From CAZHJG01 sp964533425 (GTDB lineage: Bacteria > Patescibacteriota > Saccharimonadia > Saccharimonadales > UBA4665): a DNA stretch of 17,270 nucleotides. Below, one piece after another: positions 7,753-14,700 of this stretch. The stretch is from the NCBI GenBank assembly GCA_964533425.1, contig CAZHJG010000019.1, positions 1 to 17,270 on the forward strand. The letters are read 5' to 3'. Position numbers and translations under genes: made by a program. The number at the start of each line of letters is the position of its first letter. Position 1 is the stretch's first letter. Under the pieces are notes generated by a model. That model was not told the origin of the DNA. It saw only the letters and a list, made by a program, of their open reading frames with translations, and searched no databases.

Positions 7753-8157
7753 ATGCATTGGGATATTAACGTGGGGGCCGGACTGGTCGCGGGTGTGGCG
7801 GCGATGGTGCCCGGAGCAGTCATCTATTCGCCAAAAGTACTTGGTAACGCCTGGATGAAGGAAATTAACCATAAGCCGGGTGAAGGCGGTAGCCCGAGCG
7901 TCGCAGTTGCCAAAATGTTTGTTACTTCACTGATCAATGGGCTGATTGCCTCGCTGATCGTTTTCTCGTCCGGCACCAACAACTTCGCTGACGCCGTCCG
8001 TTTGACGATGCTGAGTGTCGGTTGGTTTTGGGTCTCGAGTAGCCTAATGCTGGTTTTCTTTGAAAATCGCAGCTGGAAATGGTTCCGAATCAGTGTCACC
8101 AGTCACCTATTTACGGCGGCCGCCATTGGCATCGTGCTGGGGTTTTTCGTGAAGTAG
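7753..8157 (+). CDS. small integral membrane protein, DUF1761-like
   Basis: This 134-aa protein has four predicted membrane helices (about 7-27, 50-72, 80-103 and 114-133). Its N-terminal pattern, INVGAGLVAGVAAMVPGAVIYSPKVLGNAWMKE, matches the DUF1761 layout, in which the first helix ends in a short WYSP/YSP-type turn followed by GxxWMK. The function of the family is not known. It has its own promoter and a strong ribosome binding site. The next gene starts 30 nt downstream, possibly from its own start site. Confidence 0.75.
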   Translation: MHWDINVGAGLVAGVAAMVPGAVIYSPKVLGNAWMKEINHKPGEGGSPSVAVAKMFVTSLINGLIASLIVFSSGTNNFADAVRLTMLSVGWFWVSSSLMLVFFENRSWKWFRISVTSHLFTAAAIGIVLGFFVK

Positions 8158-8172
8158 CCGGAGCCGAGTTGT

Positions 8173-8178
8173 TATAAA
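8173..8178 (+). promoter_or_regulatory. -10 box close to the start of the 7TM gene
   Basis: TATAAA ends 9 nt before the ATG at 8188, so the leader would be about 0-3 nt. No Shine-Dalgarno lies between them and no good -35 was found. Confidence 0.35.
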
Positions 8179-8187
8179 CTAAATAGT

Positions 8188-8919
8188 ATGGGCACACGTA
8201 AAGGCACGACCCTCTATTGCTTTTCACCACCGGTGATGATTGCCACTATGGTAACCGAAACGGCGTTGGCCGTTTATACGCTTTGGCGATACAAGCTGTC
8301 GCCGACGGTGCGCCTAGCAACACTGACCTTGCTGATGCTGGCTGCCTTTCAGCTGGCTGAGTATTTCGTGTGTACCGGCTCGGTCGGGCACACCATTGTT
8401 TGGTCACGTATCGGGTTTGCGGCCATCACATTTTTGCCGCCGCTGGGGCTGCATTTGGTGCATCGGGTCGCCAATAAACCGACGGGCCGGTTGGTCTATA
8501 CGGCCTATGCTTCCATGGCAGCTTTCGTGGTCTTTTTCTTAGCATTCCCGAACGTTTTTGATAACTACCAATGTACGGGGAACTATGTGATTTTTCATCT
8601 ACGCTCACACGCCGGCGGGGTGTACTGGGTGTATTACATGGGGTGGATCTTCACCAGCATCGTGCTGGGTGTGCGCTGGGCAAACCAACTGATGTGTCAG
8701 GAAAAGACGCGTCAACTGCTGGCTGTCCGTGGACTGATTATCGGCTGGTTTGTGTTCCTGATACCAACGGCTATCGCCAATATTGTCAACCCGGGCACCA
8801 GGGCCGGCATTCCAAGCGTCATGTGTGGCTTCGCGGTGCTCTTCGCTTTGATTCTGGCGCTCTACGTTTTGCCCAAGATTGCGGAATACAAGACGATTGA
8901 AGCGCCAAAAGGCAGCTAA
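8188..8919 (+). CDS. 7TM membrane protein resembling a histidine-kinase 7TM sensor domain
   Basis: This 243-aa protein consists almost entirely of seven hydrophobic helices (about 13-33, 40-61, 70-92, 102-122, 145-165, 176-199 and 206-229) and a short polar tail (KIAEYKTIEAPKGS). Helix 3 with SRIGFAAITFLPPLGLHLVHRV resembles the LPP-containing segment of N-terminal 7TM regions of sensor histidine kinases, but no kinase, GAF or cyclase domain follows. It could be a stand-alone receptor or an unrelated family. Cysteines C62 and C129, each in a CTG motif in extramembrane loops, could pair. No Shine-Dalgarno precedes the ATG. Confidence 0.7.
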   Translation: MGTRKGTTLYCFSPPVMIATMVTETALAVYTLWRYKLSPTVRLATLTLLMLAAFQLAEYFVCTGSVGHTIVWSRIGFAAITFLPPLGLHLVHRVANKPTGRLVYTAYASMAAFVVFFLAFPNVFDNYQCTGNYVIFHLRSHAGGVYWVYYMGWIFTSIVLGVRWANQLMCQEKTRQLLAVRGLIIGWFVFLIPTAIANIVNPGTRAGIPSVMCGFAVLFALILALYVLPKIAEYKTIEAPKGS

Positions 8920-8925
8920 GCCGTG

Positions 8926-8931
8926 TATACT
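8926..8931 (+). promoter_or_regulatory. -10 box upstream of the proline-rich membrane protein gene
   Basis: TATACT is followed by about 30 nt of AT-rich leader before the ATG at 8962. A weak purine stretch, GGAAAA, precedes the ATG. No clear -35 is seen. Confidence 0.35.
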
Positions 8932-8961
8932 TATATGTAGTTAAGCATAAACGGAAAAACC

Positions 8962-10209
8962 ATGCCCCCTGAGGAGTTACCAGAGCGGCCAGGCGCTGAA
9001 CCGGCGCGGCCCAGTGAGCGGATAGCTCGCGACAACCTGCAAGCGCGCCCTTGGCGACGCCCGCTTGAGCCAGTCAGAGAAAATCGTGAGGTGCCGCCGA
9101 CGCCCGCTATGCCACCAGCGCAGCCCGGCCCGCCACCGGCTGCTTCGCCGCAACCAGCGCCCTTGCCAACGCCTAGTTCCAGCGAGCAGCCAACAATAGC
9201 CCCCCCACCGCCACCAACTGAGCAATCCGCGTCTGTACCAGGGCCTGCTGCAGCCCCCAAACCCCAAGCTGCTAAAAATCGCCGCCGCTTTATACTGCCG
9301 ATCGTGGTGGTGCTGGTAGTGCTGTTGGCCGGAGCCGGCACCGCCGCTTGGCTCCACGAACAAGCCATCAGGAATAACCCCGATACCGCACTCCAAGATG
9401 CCTTGCTGGCCGACATGACGCTGAACCAGGTTCAAGTCCAAACGAACGCCGGCGTCACGAGCTCCCAAGTGCTCTACGATTTCAGCACAGCGGGCAAACC
9501 GCTGGTCAGCAATCAAGCGACTATAACGCTGGCCGGTTCACAGTTCCAGATCGCTGGCTATGGTTCACTGCAAAACACCTATGTGAGCTATACGAAACTG
9601 CCTGCCAAAGTCTCGCCCGCCATCAGCTCCGCAATACTTAATGCCTGGGTCCAGCTGCGATCTAATGGCACTTTGCCGACCGGCGTAAACCCGACGCTAG
9701 CCAATGTGGCTGATCCGCGCTATCAGAGTTTCGGCCTGGTCGTAGTCGGTAATTATCCGCTGAAAACGCGTCAGCAAGTGGTGAATTTCTTGGTGTCCAA
9801 CAAAGCCTATGCCTATGACCGGGCACGTGTCACACACACTGTGCTGAGCGGTGTCAAAGTGCTTGCATATCCGGTTACGCTGAACACTGGCTTTATAAAA
9901 GTCGCCAATCAAAGCGTGGCCGTGGGTCTGAATTTAACGCCAGCCGACGTGCAAGCGGCTTCCGATGCGCTTAATGCCTTCCGCGGCGCCAAGGCCACTT
10001 TGTATATCGATGTAGCCACCCACCATATCCGTCAGCTAACAGTCAACCAAAACGGCCAGACAACTACGTATGCGTATAGCCACTTCAACAATGTAACCTT
10101 GCCAAATGAACCAGCTACCAAGCTGACGTGGCAGGAGTTCAGCCCGCTTCAGGCTCAGCTGGAAGCACCAGCCCATCTGGCAACAGCTGCAACCCCCACC
10201 AAAAAATAG
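8962..10209 (+). CDS. single-pass membrane protein: proline-rich cytosolic tail and LolA/LppX-like external domain
   Basis: This 415-aa protein has three parts. Residues 1-105 are disordered and very rich in Pro, Ala and Arg, including a PPPPP run at 81-85. Basic residues KNRRR precede one membrane helix at about 110-130. Residues 131-415 form an exported beta-rich domain. Its C-terminal part, ATLYIDVATHHIRQLTVNQNG (about residue 345 on) with YSHFNNVTLPNEP, resembles strands of LolA/LppX-like lipid-binding folds. That comparison is inferred from pattern only. The layout suits a cytosol-to-envelope anchor. The gene is separated from corA by a promoter and a structured leader. No enzymatic motif is visible. 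Confidence 0.75.
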   Translation: MPPEELPERPGAEPARPSERIARDNLQARPWRRPLEPVRENREVPPTPAMPPAQPGPPPAASPQPAPLPTPSSSEQPTIAPPPPPTEQSASVPGPAAAPKPQAAKNRRRFILPIVVVLVVLLAGAGTAAWLHEQAIRNNPDTALQDALLADMTLNQVQVQTNAGVTSSQVLYDFSTAGKPLVSNQATITLAGSQFQIAGYGSLQNTYVSYTKLPAKVSPAISSAILNAWVQLRSNGTLPTGVNPTLANVADPRYQSFGLVVVGNYPLKTRQQVVNFLVSNKAYAYDRARVTHTVLSGVKVLAYPVTLNTGFIKVANQSVAVGLNLTPADVQAASDALNAFRGAKATLYIDVATHHIRQLTVNQNGQTTTYAYSHFNNVTLPNEPATKLTWQEFSPLQAQLEAPAHLATAATPTKK

Positions 10210-10219
10210 TCCCAAAACC

Positions 10220-10247
10220 TTGACAAACTCCGGTATTTAATTATGCT
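10220..10247 (+). promoter_or_regulatory. promoter for the corA leader transcript
   Basis: A perfect TTGACA (10220-10225) is followed after 16 nt by TATGCT (10242-10247). Transcription would start near 10254, giving an unusually long leader of about 150 nt before the corA ATG at 10405. Confidence 0.6.
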
Positions 10248-10256
10248 TAATATAGA

Positions 10257-10368
10257 TCGTGCGTTAGCTAGCGGCGCGTGAAACAAAAATCAAAACAAAA
10301 ATTTTTATCGCCCGCCGCCGGGTGGGCACGCACGAACGAGAGAGGCCGGGCCCTTGGCTCGGCTCTCT
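10257..10368 (+). promoter_or_regulatory. structured 5' leader of corA, candidate regulatory RNA
   Basis: Three helices can be drawn. P1 pairs TCGTGCGT (10257-10264) with ACGCACGA (10328-10335), 8 bp perfect. Inside it GCCCGCC (10310-10316) pairs with GGTGGGC (10321-10327) around a GCCG loop, 7 bp with one G-U, directly abutting the P1 3' strand. After P1, GCCGGGCC (10345-10352) pairs with GGCTCGGC (10356-10363), extended by 5 bp (10339-10343/10364-10368) past a bulged G10344, then followed by TTTC. The last hairpin is terminator-like but its T-tract is short. The sequence does not match the M-box or another metal riboswitch consensus that I know. A role in sensing Mg2+ or another ion is inferred from the downstream gene. 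Confidence 0.5.
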
Positions 10369-10404
10369 TTCGGTATAAAGACAAGGACACAACGACCTAA
10401 CGAC

Positions 10405-11334
10405 ATGATCAAGTATTACTATAAGAGTCTGCGCGGCGAAGGCATCACCGAGCTGCCGCAGCCCAAGCCCGGCACTTGGGTGTACGTCGAAGCGCCCACC
10501 GAAGCAGAAATAGCGCAATTGGTCACCCGCTACAAACTTGAAGCCGGGCATGTGCAAGATGCGCTTGACGAAGATGAAGTGCCGCGTCTGGAGCGTGAGG
10601 ATGAGCAGACGTATATTTTTGTCCGTTACGCGTATAAGAAAGCTGATGGGGAGTTGGACACGGCGCCGCTGCTCGTAATTTTTGACAAAACTCTTTTGGT
10701 CACTATCTCCAAGGCGCCGCTGCCGGCCGCCGCTGCTTTACTACGCGGCCGGGTCTCATTTGCGACCACGCAGCGCACCAAGCTGATTTTGCTGGTGTTA
10801 TCGCATATCAGTGACCAGTATGATTTCTTCATCAGTCAGACAGGCCGCAAAATTAAGGCCATTCGCTCCCGTCTCCGAAGCCAGGGCGTGACCAACCAGG
10901 ACCTGATTGATTTCGCCACGATCGAGGATGAATTGAACGAATTTCAAAGCTCTTTGCAGCCCACTAATGCCACGCTGCGCCGCTTGCTCGTCGGTCGTCA
11001 ATTGCCGTTGTTCGAAGAAGATACTGACATTGTCGAGGATTTACTGCTGAACAATGAACAGTCAATCGAAGCCATCCGCTCCAATCTGCGCTCCATCGAA
11101 AACATCCGCGAAGCTTACTCGGCCATCAGCGCCAACAACCTGAACCGCATGCTGACCATCCTGACGATTGCCACCATTTTGATCTCGATTCCCAGCGTAG
11201 CCATGGGCATCTTCAGCCTTAATATCCCCATTCCGCTCCAGACCACCCACTGGATATTCTGGGTAATCTTGGGCGTCAATATTACGCTGATGGGTACCGT
11301 GCTCTACGTGGCTCGCAAGAAAAAGATTATTTAG
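10405..11334 (+). CDS. corA: CorA-like divalent metal (Mg2+) channel
   Basis: This 309-aa protein has the CorA architecture: an acidic N-terminal alpha/beta cytosolic domain (1-120), long stalk helices (about 120-245), then two C-terminal helices (about 247-269 and 282-302) and a basic tail ARKKKII. CorA forms pentameric Mg2+ channels. At the end of the first pore helix, where the family signature GMN is expected, the sequence reads MGIF-S271-L272-N273-IPIP, so the Gly-Met pair is replaced while Asn is kept. The ATG at 10405 is used because homology starts at IKYYYK. An upstream in-frame TTG at 10354 lies in the loop of the leader hairpin. No clear Shine-Dalgarno is seen. Confidence 0.88.
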   Translation: MIKYYYKSLRGEGITELPQPKPGTWVYVEAPTEAEIAQLVTRYKLEAGHVQDALDEDEVPRLEREDEQTYIFVRYAYKKADGELDTAPLLVIFDKTLLVTISKAPLPAAAALLRGRVSFATTQRTKLILLVLSHISDQYDFFISQTGRKIKAIRSRLRSQGVTNQDLIDFATIEDELNEFQSSLQPTNATLRRLLVGRQLPLFEEDTDIVEDLLLNNEQSIEAIRSNLRSIENIREAYSAISANNLNRMLTILTIATILISIPSVAMGIFSLNIPIPLQTTHWIFWVILGVNITLMGTVLYVARKKKII

Positions 11335-11343
11335 ACCAGTCTC

Positions 11344-11372
11344 TTGGATTTTGACCCCTGTTTTGATAGAAT
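11344..11372 (+). promoter_or_regulatory. promoter of the tRNA-Ala transcript
   Basis: An extended -10, TGATAGAAT (11364-11372), is preceded 17 nt upstream by a weak -35, TTGGAT (11344-11349). Start would be near 11379, a few nt before the mature tRNA 5' end at 11385. Confidence 0.5.
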
Positions 11373-11384
11373 TAATGAGCCTAA

Positions 11385-11461
<77 letters not shown>

Positions 11462-11541
11462 TTATCTAAAACGACACTTCGTTCGTGTCTACATAAAGCT
11501 CCGCTGGAGCTTTATGGGTTCAAGTCCCCGTATCTCCACCA
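11462..11541 (+). repeat. tRNA-3'-end repeat unit 1 (80 nt) behind tRNA-Ala
   Basis: The unit runs from directly after the tRNA CCA to the next CCA. It contains, in order, the box ACGACACTTCGTTCGTGTCT (11471-11490), which can fold as GACAC/GTGTC; a perfect 10-bp hairpin ATAAAGCTCC/GGAGCTTTAT with GCT loop (11493-11515); a T-arm-like GGGTTCAAGTCCC (11516-11528); and CGTATCTCCACCA (11529-11541), a copy of the tRNA-Ala 3' acceptor strand and CCA. No 5' acceptor strand is present, so it is not a normal tRNA. Confidence 0.75.
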
Positions 11542-11610
11542 GTATTTACAACAACACTTCGTTCGCGTCTAAAAACAGTTCGCAGGACTGTTTTGCCCGT
11601 ATCTCCACCA
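11542..11610 (+). repeat. tRNA-3'-end repeat unit 2 (69 nt) behind tRNA-Ala
   Basis: This is homologous to unit 1. The first 29 nt match at 24 positions, including the box ACAACACTTCGTTCGCGTCT (11551-11570), 17 of 20 identical to unit 1. A hairpin AAAACAGTTC/GGACTGTTTT with GCA loop (11572-11594) has the same 10-bp/3-nt geometry but a different stem sequence. The T-arm-like part is missing, and the unit ends in CCCGTATCTCCACCA (11596-11610), shared exactly with unit 1. Confidence 0.75.
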
Positions 11611-11619
11611 CATGAAATC

Positions 11620-11645
11620 AAACCCGGTAAACCGCCCGGGTTTTT
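11620..11645 (+). terminator. rho-independent terminator of the tRNA-Ala transcript
   Basis: AAACCCGG (11620-11627) pairs with CCGGGTTT (11636-11643) around an 8-nt loop, and the T-run reaches 11645. Its position means tRNA-Ala and both repeat units lie in one transcript. Confidence 0.8.
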
Positions 11646-11689
11646 AAATATATCCTATGAACACTTTGAGCAAAACCATGAGTAAAAAC

Positions 11690-11739
11690 TTGACATAAGC
11701 AGTATCGACGTGTAAACAGTAGGTAACGGCCATTATAAT
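11690..11739 (+). promoter_or_regulatory. promoter region of the large surface protein gene
   Basis: A perfect TTGACA lies at 11690-11695 with a poor -10 (TAAACA, 11713-11718) at 17 nt spacing. A perfect TATAAT lies at 11734-11739 without a good -35. A further TATAAA is at 11771-11776. Which pair is used cannot be decided from sequence alone. Confidence 0.4.
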
Positions 11740-11790
11740 GTGAGGCTTTCGGGCTGAATCAAAACCAGGCTATAAACAGGCAAAAATTAA

Positions 11791-14700
11791 ATGGTTAAAA
11801 AGTCGCTTACTAGCAAAGAATCACCGAAAGATAAAAAAGTTGGAGTTTCCATGTCTGCATCGGGTTTATCAATAGGGAAGCATCGTCTTTCCATAGTTAC
11901 CATATTTATTTTTATTGCTATTTTCGCCGGTCTCGGCACGTTGTATCTGCACCGTTCACATGCGCTGAGCTGTAACTCGACGGTCAGTCCTGGCGCTGAT
12001 CTTTCCTCAGCCTTTAATGCGCTGGGGGCCGGTCAAACGCTTTGTCTGAACAGCGGGGCATACAACGCTAGTTCGCCGCCCGAATATTCTTTCCAGAACT
12101 CCAAGGGGGTCACCATGGCGGCGGCGCCGGGGGCCACTCCGGTCGTCCATGGTTGGCCTTATGTGACGGGAGCAAACTCGACGTTTACTGGCATCACCTG
12201 GATCCTGGATGGCGGCACTGGTTCGGTGACTAATCACTGCGGGCCTAGCGGCGTGTATAACGCTGGCTTTCCTGTGCACACCAACGGTACCTTCCAGATT
12301 CAGGCCAATGGCGTTACACTGAGCCACAACGACATCTCCGAGAAAGGTCTCACTCAAAGCTACCGTGGCGTGGGGGTGTCGGTTGGCTTTGGCGGTACTG
12401 TTAGTAACGTTAGGATCTTCAACAACCGGATTCACGACGTCGGCGACTGCGGCGAAGAGGACCACGCCATCTATCTTGGCTACGCAAGCGCCCCACAGGT
12501 GTATGGCAACTGGCTGTACGATGTGCCGGCTGGTACTGGAGTTGAGCTTGAATATTCGGTTAATAATGCGCAGATATACTCCAATGTTATTGACCACGTC
12601 TCAGCCGGCTTTACGCTTTCCGGTTCCTCGAGTGGTAACCAAATTTATCACAATGTAATCACCAACGTGCAGGGCAATCACGGTATTCCAACCAGTAGTC
12701 AGGGAACGGGCTGTGCATCTGGCTGTGGCGTGTGGACGTATGGGTTGTCGGGCAGTAATCCCTGGTCGGCCAACGACTACTATCCAAACTCGGGCAGCGG
12801 TATAATCAGCGGCGGTTCGCAGAGCGGCATCAGTAATGGTGGCGGTAATCTAAATTGCAATCCTGGCTACACCACGCCGTTCACTGGCAATCCACCCCAG
12901 ACCGGCCAGGACAGCGGCAATGTACCTGACTACCGCGTCTCATCCAGCTCGTGTGTCGCGTCATTTGGCTTATGGAATGGTGATATAGGCGGCACCACGC
13001 CTACACCGACGCCTACACCTACCCCCACCCCGACACCGACGCCCACGCCGACTGGCAGCGTGCCCGCCACGCCTGCGGGCGTTACGGCCAAGGGTGGCAG
13101 CAACAACGTGACCGTCCACTGGACCGCCAATGCAGCCAGCAACAGCGTCACGCACTACAACGTCTACCGCACCGACCAAACCTTCTCCGGACCTTGGGCC
13201 ACCGTGACTACACCCAGCTTCACCAATGCTGATCAAATCACCAACGGCACACAGTACTGCTACCAGGTTACCGCGGTGAACGCCACCGGTGAATCGGCGA
13301 AATCCGCGCAAGCCTGCGCCACGGCCGGCGACAGCACGCCGCCAACAATCACGCTCTCCAAGCCGCCTGCCAACAGCACAGTGAGTGGTGCTGCCGTCGC
13401 TATCGCCGGAACCAGCAGCGACAACGGCTCAGTAACCAGCGTTCAGCTACAGGCAGATGGCCAGAACCTCGGCCCGGCGCTGACAACCAACCTGGCAAGC
13501 TTTGCAGCTTCTTGGGACAGCACCACGGTGACTAATGGATCGCACAGCCTGAGCGCCGTGGCCACCGATAACACTGGCAACAAGGCCACATCAAGCGTCA
13601 CCGTCAACGTGGCCAACACTGTGGCGACGCCGCCCCCATCGACAACGCCTCAGGCACCATCAGGGTTAGCGGCCTCACCCGGCAATGCCACAGTCGGTCT
13701 GCGCTGGAACGCCGTAACCGGCGCTACACACTACAATGTTTACCGCACCGACCAAACCTTCTCCGGACCTTGGGCCACCGTCACCGGCACCAGCTTCTCC
13801 AACGCTTCAGCAGTCGTCAACGGTACTCAGTACTGCTATCAAGTGACGGCGGCAAATAGTGGTGGCGAGTCAGCCAAGACGGCGCCCGTCTGCGCCACGC
13901 CAGGCGACAGCACACCACCAACCGTTTCTCTTAAGACTCCGGCTAATAATACGGCCGTCAGTGGCAAAACAGTAACCATCAGCGGCACGGCAGCCGACAA
14001 CAGCAGCCTGTCTCGCGTTCAGGTTGAAGTCGACGGTCAAAACTTGGGTACTGCATTGACGACCAACCTGTCGAGCTTTAGCGTCACCTGGGACAGCACC
14101 ACCGTACCGAACGGCAGCCATACGCTGACCGCGGTAGCCGTGGACGGCGCAGGCAACCAGGCTTCCTCGAGCGTAGTAGTCAGTGTCTCGAATGGCGACA
14201 CCACGCCACCTTCAACGCCAACCGGTTTGTCGGCCACGGCTACAGCCTACAACAAGGTTTCACTCGCCTGGACCGCCAGTACGGACAACGTCGGCGTGGT
14301 CGGCTATGCCATCGTCCGTAACGGCGTTACGATTGCCACCACTACCACCAGTACGCCTACCTATAGTGATGGCACGGTGACCGGCAACACTGCCTACATC
14401 TACCAGGTCATTGCGCTGGACGCCGCCGGCAACCACTCCACCGCATCGGCAGGCGCTGGCCTGACAACACCTCAGCCACCAGACTCAACGCCACCGTCTA
14501 CTCCAGGCGGCCTGACGGCCACCGCGGTTTCCTCCGCCCAGGTTAACCTCAGCTGGCAGGCGAGCAGCGATAATACCGGTGTGGCTGGCTATCTCATCTA
14601 CCGCAATGGTTCACAAGTGGCTAAGGTTACCACCACTAGCTTCGGTGATGCCAACTTGTCATCGGCTACCAGCTACAGCTACTACGTGGTCGCCCTGGAC

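Noticed and set aside
10257..10368. Known M-box magnesium riboswitch
   Set aside because: The conserved M-box core sequences are not recognisable, and the helix arrangement is different.
10354..10404. TTG-initiated N-terminal extension of CorA
   Set aside because: It starts in the loop of the leader hairpin, has no ribosome binding site, and adds residues not expected in CorA.
11462..11610. tmRNA or a second and third complete tRNA behind tRNA-Ala
   Set aside because: Neither unit has a 5' acceptor strand to pair with TATCTCC. There is no anticodon arm of normal form and no tag-peptide frame.
11462..11610. CRISPR array
   Set aside because: There are only two units of unequal length with internal hairpins and homologous interiors, not repeats with unique spacers, and no cas genes are nearby.
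12930..13151. Minus-strand ORF with Gly-Val repeats
   Set aside because: It is the antisense of the Thr-Pro codon repeat and FN3-1, with no independent signals.
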